This document shows positions 53,733 to 61,879 of a stretch of DNA of 64,000 nucleotides, one piece after another (position 1 is the first letter of the stretch; each line of letters begins with the position of its first letter). The translations under genes were made by a program, and so were the position numbers. This stretch comes from Dyadobacter beijingensis DSM 21582 (GTDB lineage: Bacteria; Bacteroidota; Bacteroidia; Cytophagales; Spirosomataceae): the NCBI RefSeq assembly GCF_000382205.1, contig NZ_KB907788.1:1054001-1118000 (forward strand). The letters are read 5' to 3'. The notes beneath the pieces were generated by a model. It did no database searches, had not been told where the DNA came from, and saw nothing but the letters and a program-made list of their open reading frames with translations.

Positions 53733-56723
53733 TTAAAAGCCCAAAGTCAACCCCACCGTGTACACCTTCGCATTCGGGTAGGAACCGCGGTCGATGCCGA
53801 TGGCGGTGTCCGTACTGGAACCGACGTTGCTCGTTTCCGGGTCCGGACCGGTATATTTCGTGATGGTAAACAGGTTCGTAGCGCTGGCAAAAATGCGGAT
53901 GTTGGCCTTGTCCCTGAGCACCGACGACGGTACATTGTAAGCCAGGCTCACGTTTTTGAGCCGCACGAAACTCCCGTTTTCCACAAACCGGCTCGACTGT
54001 GTAAACGGCTGGTAAGTTTTGGTAAATGCAGGAATGTCCGAATCGGTATTGCCTTCGCGGTAGTAATCGCGGATCTCCGTCAGCAGGAACTGCCGCGCCT
54101 CACCCGAGCCTGACATCGCGCCCGCACGGGTATAATTCAATTTATCCACTCCAAAAGCCCCCTGAAAGAACACATTGAGCGTAAATCCGCTATATGTGAA
54201 GGTGTTGTTCCAACCGCCGGTCAGTTTCGGGAACGCGTGGCCCACGATCTGGAAGTCGTCGGTGGTGATGGCATTGTCGCCGTTCACATCCTCATAATGC
54301 GGATCACCCGGCACACGGCCCTGCTTGGCGGCGATATCGGCCTCGTTCGGTTTGAAGGTGCCGAGGTATCTGAGCCCCCAATAAGATCCCAGCGGCTGGC
54401 CAGGCATGAGCATAAACTCGTTGGTAATGGACATACCGCCGCCCGCACCGGTGCCTGTACCGAGGCGCGGCAGGCCGCCGAGGCTCACCACCTCGTTTTT
54501 CAGTGTCGAGAGGTTCAGGTTGGTTTCCCAGCTGAATTTACCCTTTTCAACGGGCGTACCGCCGATCGCGAACTCGAAGCCGCTGTTTTTGATCTCGCCC
54601 ACATTGCGCGTCTGCGTACCTCCGCCCGCGTAGTTGGGCAGCTGCACGTTCAGCAGCAGGTCCGTCGTGCGTTTGTTGAAATAATCGGCCTCGAAATGCA
54701 GGCGACCATTCAGGAACTCCATTTCGATACCCACGTCGGTTTGCGTGGTAGTTTCCCATTTCAGGTTTCTATTACCCTGGTTACCCTGGATTACCCCCGC
54801 CGTTACGGCCGTATTATTAAAGCCGACCTGCGTAGAGTTGTATGGCGAGAGCGTCGCATAAGGGTTAATGGCCTGGCTGCCCGTTTTACCCCAGCTTCCC
54901 CGCAGTTTCAGGTTTGTAAATACATTCATGTTTTTGATAAATTCCTCCTCCGATAGCCGCCAGCCCAACGCCACCGACGGGAATACGCTATTCCGGTTGT
55001 CCTTGCTGAATTTGGAAGAACCATCACGGCGTATCGCAGCGGTAATCAGGTACTTGTCCTTGAATGCATAGTTGACGCGGCCGAGCAGCGATAGCAGCGT
55101 CCATTTCGAAAAGCCCGAATTGACGGTCGCCGCCGAGTTGCCGCCGATATTATCGTACCCAAGCTGCGGGAAGCGCAGGCCATTGGCCGTAGCGGTGAAG
55201 TTTTTGTCCGTAAACTGCTGGGTTTCCAGTACTGCCACGGCTGTAATGGAATGGTTGCCGAATGTGCGGTTGTAGTTCAATGCATTGGTATTCTGCAAAG
55301 TAACCTGGTCGGCCGAGTAGCGGGTGGCATTCGGGTTGTTGTTCGAAAGCCGTTTGCCGTTGAAGTTTTTGTTCTGCGCATCCAGGTAGTTGATCGCGTA
55401 TTGCAGGTCGAGCGAGAGGCCTTCGATGGGCAACTGGTAGGCCAGGCCGCCGATGGCGTTGATGTTCATGCGCTCGGTATCGATGGATTTGTCATACAAA
55501 TGATCCAGCGGGCTGCGCGAAACGGAACCGATCGGATCGGCGAAAGTGGGCTGGCCGTCCGCTCCGTACGCCGGCGTGGTGGGTGCCCATTGCAATGCTT
55601 CGATGAGGGCGCCGCCGCCGTCGGTATTGTGGTTGGCCGTTTTCGCGCCCGACAGGTTCAGCCGCAATGCCAGCTTCTTGTTAATCTGCGTACTCAGGTT
55701 GGTCCGCAGCACATAGCGTTTGAACCCGCTGTTATTGACGATCCCTTTCTGGTTTACATAGTTGCCCGAGATCAGGAAGGAAGTTTTCTCGTTGCCGCCC
55801 GAAACCGTCACCTGGTGCTGCTGGCCGCTGCCTTTGCGGTACACGAGGTCCTGCCAGTCGGTGCCGCCGTTCCTTTTGAAATCATCTACCTGTGCCTGCG
55901 TGAACGGGGCATTGGAACCTGTTGCGAGCGCTCGTGCGTTGACGATCTCGGCAAATTCCCCTGCCGGCAGTATGTCGAATCTCTTGATCACATTCGACAC
56001 GCTTCCCTGGCCTTCGTAGCTCACCTTAATGCCTTTCGTACCTTTTTTGGTTGTAATGATAATCACCCCGTTCGCACCGCGGCTTCCGTAGATGGACGTC
56101 GATGCGGCATCTTTCAGTACTTGCAGCGACTCGATATCATTCGGGTTCAGCAGGTTATAATTCGCACCAACAAAACCGTCGATCACATAAAGCGGATCGT
56201 TGTTACCGAGCACCGAGTTTGCGCCGCGCACCCTCACTTTGGAATCCCCGCCCGGCGCACCGTTCGACTGTGTCACCTGCACACCCGCCGCACGGCCCTG
56301 CAACACCTGGTCGAGGCGGGTAATGGGCTGCTGCGAAAACTCCCGCGTTGAAACGACGGACAATGCACCGGTCACGTCGGTTTTTCTTTGGGTGCCGTAA
56401 CCAACCACCACGAGTTCGTCGAGACTGCGCGAGCCTTGCGCCAGTTTAATATCAACTACCGAACGGTTGCCAATAGCTACCGTCTGCGTTTCATAGCCGA
56501 TAAACGAAAACACCAGCGTCCCGTCGCCCGGCGCATTGATCACATAATTCCCCTCCCCGTCGGTGACGGTACCTTGCGAGGTGCCGCTGATCAGGATGCT
56601 CACGCCGGGCAGCGCCGCATTGTCCTGGTCGGTCACTTTTCCGGTCACCCTCGCGCCCTGGGCAAATAGCAAGCCCCCACCCGCGACGAAGACAACCAAG
56701 CATAAACTCAGTAGTTTTTTCAT
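53733..56723 (-). CDS. SusC/RagA-family TonB-dependent outer-membrane transporter (SusC3)
   Basis: A 996-residue transporter with a signal peptide (about 1-21), carboxypeptidase-D-like domain (VTGKVTDQDNAALPGVS), TonB-box-like DELVVVGYGTQ, plug with NDPLYVIDGF and a barrel ending LTLGF. It brings in the substrate of the sugar-acid pathway, paired with SusD3. dgoD lies 92 nt upstream on the same strand; a small hairpin in that gap may set relative expression. Confidence 0.95.
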   Translation of the reverse strand: MKKLLSLCLVVFVAGGGLLFAQGARVTGKVTDQDNAALPGVSILISGTSQGTVTDGEGNYVINAPGDGTLVFSFIGYETQTVAIGNRSVVDIKLAQGSRSLDELVVVGYGTQRKTDVTGALSVVSTREFSQQPITRLDQVLQGRAAGVQVTQSNGAPGGDSKVRVRGANSVLGNNDPLYVIDGFVGANYNLLNPNDIESLQVLKDAASTSIYGSRGANGVIIITTKKGTKGIKVSYEGQGSVSNVIKRFDILPAGEFAEIVNARALATGSNAPFTQAQVDDFKRNGGTDWQDLVYRKGSGQQHQVTVSGGNEKTSFLISGNYVNQKGIVNNSGFKRYVLRTNLSTQINKKLALRLNLSGAKTANHNTDGGGALIEALQWAPTTPAYGADGQPTFADPIGSVSRSPLDHLYDKSIDTERMNINAIGGLAYQLPIEGLSLDLQYAINYLDAQNKNFNGKRLSNNNPNATRYSADQVTLQNTNALNYNRTFGNHSITAVAVLETQQFTDKNFTATANGLRFPQLGYDNIGGNSAATVNSGFSKWTLLSLLGRVNYAFKDKYLITAAIRRDGSSKFSKDNRNSVFPSVALGWRLSEEEFIKNMNVFTNLKLRGSWGKTGSQAINPYATLSPYNSTQVGFNNTAVTAGVIQGNQGNRNLKWETTTQTDVGIEMEFLNGRLHFEADYFNKRTTDLLLNVQLPNYAGGGTQTRNVGEIKNSGFEFAIGGTPVEKGKFSWETNLNLSTLKNEVVSLGGLPRLGTGTGAGGGMSITNEFMLMPGQPLGSYWGLRYLGTFKPNEADIAAKQGRVPGDPHYEDVNGDNAITTDDFQIVGHAFPKLTGGWNNTFTYSGFTLNVFFQGAFGVDKLNYTRAGAMSGSGEARQFLLTEIRDYYREGNTDSDIPAFTKTYQPFTQSSRFVENGSFVRLKNVSLAYNVPSSVLRDKANIRIFASATNLFTITKYTGPDPETSNVGSSTDTAIGIDRGSYPNAKVYTVGLTLGF

Positions 56724-56791
56724 GGAAATGATTATAGTTGAACGTTAAAAAATGCAATTTTAGGTGGGGTATGGATTTAGCGATCTTTATC

Positions 56792-56808
56792 GACCGCCGA
56801 CAGCGGTC
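56792..56808 (-). other. Small hairpin between dgoD and susC3
   Basis: GACCGC (56792-56797) and GCGGTC (56803-56808) form a 6-bp stem without a T tract: an mRNA processing or stability hairpin more likely than a terminator. Confidence 0.35.
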
Positions 56809-56815
56809 AACCACC

Positions 56816-58057
56816 CTACCAATCCACCACCGACCCGTCGAGCGCGTTGTAACTCTCCGGGTTCTTCCAGTCGTGGCCTATTTTGTCTTTCAATGCGTCC
56901 TCGTCGAGCTCCACGCCGAGGCCTGGCTTGGTGGGCACCATCACGGTCCCGTCTTTTTGCAGTTTGAATGGCTCTTTGAGATAACCTTCGCCGAGGGTCA
57001 CCTGCTCCTGCACGAGGAAATTGGGTACGCTGGCGGCCAGTTGTAATCCGGTGGCCAGGGAGATCGGGCCCATCGGGTTGTGCGGGGCGATGGGAATGTA
57101 ATAGGCTTCGGCCATCCCGGCAATGATGCGCCCTTCGGTGATGCCGCCGGCGTGACACAAATCGGGCTGGATAATGCTGGCAGCCCCTTTTTCGAGGATT
57201 TCGCGAAAGCCCCATTTGGTAAAAATCCTTTCACCGGTAGCAATGGGAATGTGTGTGCCGCGGGCAATGTCGACGAGCGTGTCCACATTTTGCGCCTGGC
57301 AGGGCTCCTCCACGAAAAACGGCTGATACTGTTCCAATTCCCTGATCAATACCTTGGAAGTCTGCTGCGGCACCGACCCATGGAAGTCGATGGCAATGTC
57401 CATTTCCGGGCCGCCCGCCTCGCGCAGTGAAGCGAAATTGTCGGAGGCATATTTGATGAATGCGGGGTTCTCGACGATGTTGGCCGGATTCTTTTTGGCT
57501 ACACCGGTTTTGATGATGGTGTACCCCTCCGCCTTACGCTTTTTCATGTCTTCCGCATTGGATGCGCGCCCATATACACGCACGCGGTCGCGGGTGGGGC
57601 CGCCCAGGAGCTCGTGCACGGGAACGCCCAGGAGCTTGCCCTTGATATCCCAGAGCGCCTGATCGATGCCGCTCAGAGCGCTCGTGAGAATAGGCCCGCC
57701 GCGGTAGAATGCGTGACGGTAAATAGCCTGCCAGTGATGAACGACCGCCCGCGGGTCCTTGCCTACGAGGTATGGTTCTACTTCTTTGATGGCAGTCTGG
57801 ATTGTCAGCGCGCGACCTTCGAGCAATGGCTCGCCGAGCCCTACGATGCCGGCATCGGTGTGGATTTTGAGAAATATCCAGCGCGGTTTGACGAGAAAGG
57901 TTTCCAGTTTCGTGATCTTGACCTTTCCGTAAGCCTGAAAGGGCGCAGGATCGGCCGCATAGGACGTTTTGGGCAGCAGCATCGTGCCTGTCGCCGCAAT
58001 GCCCAGTACCGACTGGATGGCCGTGCGGCGGGAAACTGATTTAGGGTTGGATTTCAT
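56816..58057 (-). CDS. dgoD: D-galactonate dehydratase, with twin-arginine signal
   Basis: A 413-residue enolase-superfamily enzyme that removes water from D-galactonate to give 2-keto-3-deoxygalactonate. Metal ligands Asp224, Glu250 and Glu276 and catalytic His226 and His326 correspond to E. coli DgoD Asp183, Glu209, Glu235, His185 and His285 with a constant offset of 41. That offset is an N-terminal extension with a Tat signal (SVSRRTAIQSVLG, hydrophobic, cleavage near SYA at 34). The enzyme therefore seems to be exported to the periplasm, unlike the cytoplasmic E. coli form. Start is the ATG at 58055-58057; a longer open frame overlaps the next gene. It is 5 nt after the second enolase-family gene. 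Confidence 0.9.
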   Translation of the reverse strand: MKSNPKSVSRRTAIQSVLGIAATGTMLLPKTSYAADPAPFQAYGKVKITKLETFLVKPRWIFLKIHTDAGIVGLGEPLLEGRALTIQTAIKEVEPYLVGKDPRAVVHHWQAIYRHAFYRGGPILTSALSGIDQALWDIKGKLLGVPVHELLGGPTRDRVRVYGRASNAEDMKKRKAEGYTIIKTGVAKKNPANIVENPAFIKYASDNFASLREAGGPEMDIAIDFHGSVPQQTSKVLIRELEQYQPFFVEEPCQAQNVDTLVDIARGTHIPIATGERIFTKWGFREILEKGAASIIQPDLCHAGGITEGRIIAGMAEAYYIPIAPHNPMGPISLATGLQLAASVPNFLVQEQVTLGEGYLKEPFKLQKDGTVMVPTKPGLGVELDEDALKDKIGHDWKNPESYNALDGSVVDW

Positions 58058-58062
58058 AGCGT

Positions 58063-59304
58063 TTACCAGTTGTGAATGGAGCCGTCCGGACTTTTCAGGA
58101 TCGGGTGCGGGAATTGGGTTTTTTCTTTGACCTCCATGATGAAGGTTGCTTTCTTCGGATCGAATTTTACCCCCAGGCCGGGCGCATTGTTGAGGTATAG
58201 CTTGCCGTTTTTGAAATTGATAAAATCCTCGTTGAAATAGGCAGGGCGTTCGGGTTCGCCGCCGCCGAGCTCCATCAGCGCCCGCGCCGGGCTGCTCGAA
58301 CCGAGCACATGCACGAGCGTGGCCGTCGCCAGCGGACCTGTGAAATGCGGGACCATACCCACGTAATGCGTTTCGCACATCGACGCGAGCTTTTTGAACT
58401 CGCTGATCCCACCCGTATTGGGCAATGTAAACCGCGTGTAGTCGATCCACCGGTTTTCGATGAACTCGTTGCTATCCCAGCGGTCGCCGAACTGCTCGCC
58501 TACGGCAATGGGCACCTTCGTCATCGCACGCACCGTTTTGTAGACCGACGGGTTTTCGGAACGGATAATATCCTCCACGAAATACGGTTCCAGTGATTCC
58601 AGTGCCGTGCAGATTTTCAGGCCGTCGGTCATGTCGAAACGCGTGTGCAGGTCGATGGCCCATTTGCCGCCGCCGCCAACGGCCTCGTCGATACGTTTGC
58701 AGAAATCGATCGTCTTTTTTACGTTTTCATAAAAATCAAAGGGCTGGTCGCCGTTGCCGCCCGTAGGACCAATGCGATAGGCCCGAAGGCCGGCTTCGAT
58801 GCAGTCGCGGGCCCGTTCTTCCTCGGTTTTGGCCTTGGAGGCACGGAAACCGGTTGCGTAGCATTCTACGTAATCGCGGGTGGCGCCGCCGAGCAACTCG
58901 TACACGGGCACATTCAATGCCTTTCCCTTAATGTCCCAAAGCGCCATTTCCAGCGCGCCCAGTGCATGGAGCTTCTCGCGTCCCGGCGGGTAGAACATCC
59001 CGCGGTAGACATTCTGCCAGATGTGTTCGATGCGGAACGGGTCCTCCCCGATCATCATCTGCGCGCATTGCTCGATCATATCTTTCGATCCGCCCTCGCC
59101 AATGCCGATGATGCCGCCGTCGGTTTCGATCTCGACGATGCCACGCGCCTGGTTGAAAAGCGGTTTGTTATACCCCGGCGCCGCGTAGTACCGGATTTTG
59201 GTGATCTTCATTTTGGAAGCAGCCTCCGCCTCGATCAGCGGAAAGCCTGTCGCCACTGCCGCCGTGCCGAGGAAGGCGGTTTTGATAAAATTTCTTCTTT
59301 GCAT
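58063..59304 (-). CDS. Mandelate racemase/muconate lactonizing family dehydratase, with twin-arginine signal
   Basis: A 413-residue enolase-superfamily enzyme. Asp218, His220, Glu244, Glu270 and His320 have exactly the spacing of the DgoD and ManD residues, so it is probably a sugar-acid dehydratase; the acid could be galactonate, another hexonate or a deoxy-sugar acid. The N-terminus QRRNFIKTAFLG with a hydrophobic stretch to about 28 is a Tat signal. It is the first gene of the operon that continues through dgoD, susC3, susD3 and the PQQ enzyme; a LacI-type operator palindrome lies 126 nt upstream. Start chosen at 59302-59304; an open frame extends upstream through the control region. Confidence 0.85.
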   Translation of the reverse strand: MQRRNFIKTAFLGTAAVATGFPLIEAEAASKMKITKIRYYAAPGYNKPLFNQARGIVEIETDGGIIGIGEGGSKDMIEQCAQMMIGEDPFRIEHIWQNVYRGMFYPPGREKLHALGALEMALWDIKGKALNVPVYELLGGATRDYVECYATGFRASKAKTEEERARDCIEAGLRAYRIGPTGGNGDQPFDFYENVKKTIDFCKRIDEAVGGGGKWAIDLHTRFDMTDGLKICTALESLEPYFVEDIIRSENPSVYKTVRAMTKVPIAVGEQFGDRWDSNEFIENRWIDYTRFTLPNTGGISEFKKLASMCETHYVGMVPHFTGPLATATLVHVLGSSSPARALMELGGGEPERPAYFNEDFINFKNGKLYLNNAPGLGVKFDPKKATFIMEVKEKTQFPHPILKSPDGSIHNW

Positions 59305-59429
59305 AAATGGGGATAGGATATGTTGTGATGTCAGGAATAGTCGGGTGTGTAGCCAGGAATTATCGGATGTCAGCCATTTCCTGATCACCCATGACCATCC
59401 CTGACGCTACGTATGTAACAACCTGGTCA

Positions 59430-59441
59430 TTAAACGTTTAA
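59430..59441. promoter_or_regulatory. LacI-type operator candidate
   Basis: A perfect 12-bp palindrome, TTAAACGTTTAA, with the central CG typical of LacI/GalR-family operators. It sits in the 154-bp gap between the lacI-type gene and the operon it should control. Confidence 0.65.
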
Positions 59442-59458
59442 GCATTCTGGCAAAAAAA

Positions 59459-60496
59459 TCAGCCTTTCGAAACAGGCTTTTTAGCCTTCGACGAGTCGCG
59501 CGGGATAAGTTTGGCTTCCATGAGGATCTGTTTCATGCCTTCATCCGGGTTCTTTAACTTTTTCAGCAAAAACTCGACGGAGGTTTTTCCCAGCATTTCC
59601 AATGGCTGCCGCACGTAAGTGATTGGGCAGTAATACAAATCGAACACCTCCGCCTGCCCGAAGCTGACGATCGCCAGGTCGGACGGCACTTTCAGGCGCA
59701 GCTCGTTGATGTATTTCAACGCATTGATAGCCAAGCCGTAAGTTGCGAATATCATCGCTTCCACGCGCTGGTCGGAGGCGAGTACTTCGTCGATGGCCGT
59801 GCGTACCTCGCTGTCCATTGTTTCAAAATTTACTTCTTTGAGCCAGGCGTCGTTAAAGTCGATGTTATTATCGCGCAATGCGTGCTGCAAACCCCGCACA
59901 CGTTCCTCCATATGGTACATATTCGATTTGTAAGCCATAATGCCGATCCGCGAATAGCCGCTTTCGATGAGGTGAACACCGGCGTCGTACGAGGCTTTGT
60001 AATTGTTCGTAGCGACGAAATCGGTCTGGATCTCTGGAAAATGGCGGTCGAGCAATACGAATGGAATGTTCCGCTCTTTTAGATAATGCACCTGGTTTTC
60101 AGAGCCCTCGCAGGATACGATGATAAAACCGTCTACCTGCCTGTTGATCAGCACATTGACCAAATCCCACGATTTTTCGGCGTGCTCGTCGCAGCTCCCG
60201 ATGATCACCGTGTAACCATTCTTTTTGGCCTCATCCTCTACCACACGGGCGATATTGGCAAAAAAGGGGTTTGAGATATCGGCGATAATCAGTCCGATCG
60301 TATAGGTTTTCCCGCTGCGCAGGCTCTTGGCCAGGTGGTTCGGCTGGTAGTTCAATTCCTTCGCTATCTGCCTGATTTTTTGAGCGATAGCCTCTCCTAC
60401 CCTGGTTTCCTTCTCCTTGCCGTTGAGCACGTAGGAAACCAGGGCCGTCGAGACGCCCGCTTGCTGCGCAATATCTTTGAGCGATGTTTTTTTCAT
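59459..60496 (-). CDS. LacI/GalR-family transcriptional regulator
   Basis: A 345-residue repressor with an N-terminal HTH (SLKDIAQQAGVSTALVSYVLNG), hinge helix (YQPNHLAKSLRSG) and a periplasmic-binding-protein-like effector domain (about 60-335). It is expected to sense a sugar or sugar acid and control this locus; the operator palindrome at 59430-59441 supports that. Its start overlaps the stop of the ManD-like gene by an ATGA, so it is made with the upstream operon and may regulate itself. Confidence 0.93.
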   Translation of the reverse strand: MKKTSLKDIAQQAGVSTALVSYVLNGKEKETRVGEAIAQKIRQIAKELNYQPNHLAKSLRSGKTYTIGLIIADISNPFFANIARVVEDEAKKNGYTVIIGSCDEHAEKSWDLVNVLINRQVDGFIIVSCEGSENQVHYLKERNIPFVLLDRHFPEIQTDFVATNNYKASYDAGVHLIESGYSRIGIMAYKSNMYHMEERVRGLQHALRDNNIDFNDAWLKEVNFETMDSEVRTAIDEVLASDQRVEAMIFATYGLAINALKYINELRLKVPSDLAIVSFGQAEVFDLYYCPITYVRQPLEMLGKTSVEFLLKKLKNPDEGMKQILMEAKLIPRDSSKAKKPVSKG

Positions 60497-61845
60497 GGAC
60501 GTATAAGCGTACCGTCGAATTTTCTTACTTGCCAGTTCGACTTCGTGGTAATCGGGAATTTCGCGGCTGCCTTTTCGTCGATATCCACGCCGATTCCCGG
60601 TACTTCGTTGACCGACATATACCCGTTTTTCATCGTCGGACAGCCCGAAAACACTTCCAGCGTCTTGTCATTGAACTGCACCGCTTCCTGGATACCGAAG
60701 TTCCACACAGCCAGGTCAATATGCGCGTGCGCCGAGTGCCCGACCGGTGACACATCACCAGGACCGTGCCAGGCCGTTTTGACATTGAACCATTCCCCAA
60801 GCCGGGCCACTTTCATCGCCGGTGTCACCCCGCCGATCTGCGACACGTGAATGCGGATATAGTCGAACCACTGGTTAGCCATCGGTTCGAGAAATTCATT
60901 GATATTATTGAATAATTCGCCCATGGCGAGCGGCACGGTCGTACTTTGGCGTAACAGCTTGAACCACTTCATGTTCTCCGGCGAGAACGGATCTTCGATA
61001 AAGAACGGCCGGTACGCTTCCAGCTTTTTGATCATATTGATCGCATTCATCGGCTGCACCCGTTCGTGGATATCGTGCAACAGTTCCACCTCCTCTCCAC
61101 ACTGCTTGCGCACCGTTTCGAACAGGATGGGAATGGCTTTCAGGTAAGCGTTTTCGTCCATATAATTGTCCGTCGCGCCGCCGAAACCCGCCTCTTTAAA
61201 GTCCGGCTTTTTGGTGGTGCTGCCAACGGCGCCGTAGCCCCCCTGCTGAATGCGGATATAGCGGTAACCCTGCTCCTGGATCTTCTTCACGCTCTCCACC
61301 GTCTCTTCGGGCGTGCGCCCGTTCGCATGGGTGTAGCACGGCACGGCGAAACGCACTTTCCCGCCCAGCAGCTGGTACAGCGGCATGCCGGCGCGCTTGC
61401 CCTTGATGTCCCAAAGCGCCTGGTCGAGGCCGCTCAATGCATTGTTCAGCACAGGGCCATTGCGCCAGTAAGAGCTTACGTAAGCGGCGTGCCACATATC
61501 CTCGATATTGTCGACGTCGCGGCCGGCACAAAACTCATTGAGATAGGTATTGATTGCCACCAGCACCACTTCCGCACGCTGAGTGAAGGTAGCGCAGCCC
61601 AGCCCGTATAAACCCGGCTCGGAGGTTTCTACTTTCACCACAATGAGGTTGGAGCCCTGGGGGGCCGTCGCAATGGCGCGAACGCTCTTGATCGTCAGCG
61701 GTTTCATGCCCCGGGCATACTGCGGCGTATCATGGTCGGCCGCGCGGGCATCCGGCGTGCCTCCGAAAAGACCCAGTATCCCGGCCGAACCGCCGAGCCC
61801 TAGCGCTTTCATCGTTTCCCGACGGCTCATTCCGTTCTCTTTCAT
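60493..61845 (-). CDS. ManD/RspA-family sugar-acid dehydratase, with twin-arginine signal
   Basis: A 450-residue enolase-superfamily enzyme. Asp258, His260 (HDIHER), Glu284, Glu310 and His360 match the mannonate dehydratase set Asp210, His212, Glu236, Glu262 and His312 with a constant offset of 48. The extra N-terminus is a Tat signal (MSRRETMKALGLGG, cleavage near ARA at 35). Family members dehydrate D-mannonate and/or D-gluconate, or are slow enzymes of unknown role; here the segment after the active His is HGP rather than HGA, a form I associate with less specific members, so the substrate is uncertain. It sits between susD4 and the lacI-type gene, which it overlaps by ATGA. Confidence 0.85.
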   Translation of the reverse strand: MKENGMSRRETMKALGLGGSAGILGLFGGTPDARAADHDTPQYARGMKPLTIKSVRAIATAPQGSNLIVVKVETSEPGLYGLGCATFTQRAEVVLVAINTYLNEFCAGRDVDNIEDMWHAAYVSSYWRNGPVLNNALSGLDQALWDIKGKRAGMPLYQLLGGKVRFAVPCYTHANGRTPEETVESVKKIQEQGYRYIRIQQGGYGAVGSTTKKPDFKEAGFGGATDNYMDENAYLKAIPILFETVRKQCGEEVELLHDIHERVQPMNAINMIKKLEAYRPFFIEDPFSPENMKWFKLLRQSTTVPLAMGELFNNINEFLEPMANQWFDYIRIHVSQIGGVTPAMKVARLGEWFNVKTAWHGPGDVSPVGHSAHAHIDLAVWNFGIQEAVQFNDKTLEVFSGCPTMKNGYMSVNEVPGIGVDIDEKAAAKFPITTKSNWQVRKFDGTLIRP

Positions 61846-61855
61846 GAATTTAAGG

Positions 61856-61867
61856 TTAAAGGTTTAA
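61856..61867. promoter_or_regulatory. Second, imperfect LacI-type operator candidate
   Basis: TTAAAGGTTTAA differs by one base from the palindrome at 59430-59441. It lies in the 34-bp gap between susD4 and the ManD-like gene. Confidence 0.35.
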
Positions 61868-61879
61868 GAATCGTTGCTA

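Noticed and set aside
58058-58450. N-terminal extension of the dgoD open frame
   Set aside because: It would overlap the upstream dehydratase gene almost fully and reads as low-complexity Arg-rich sequence; the internal ATG at 58055-58057 starts a proper Tat signal.
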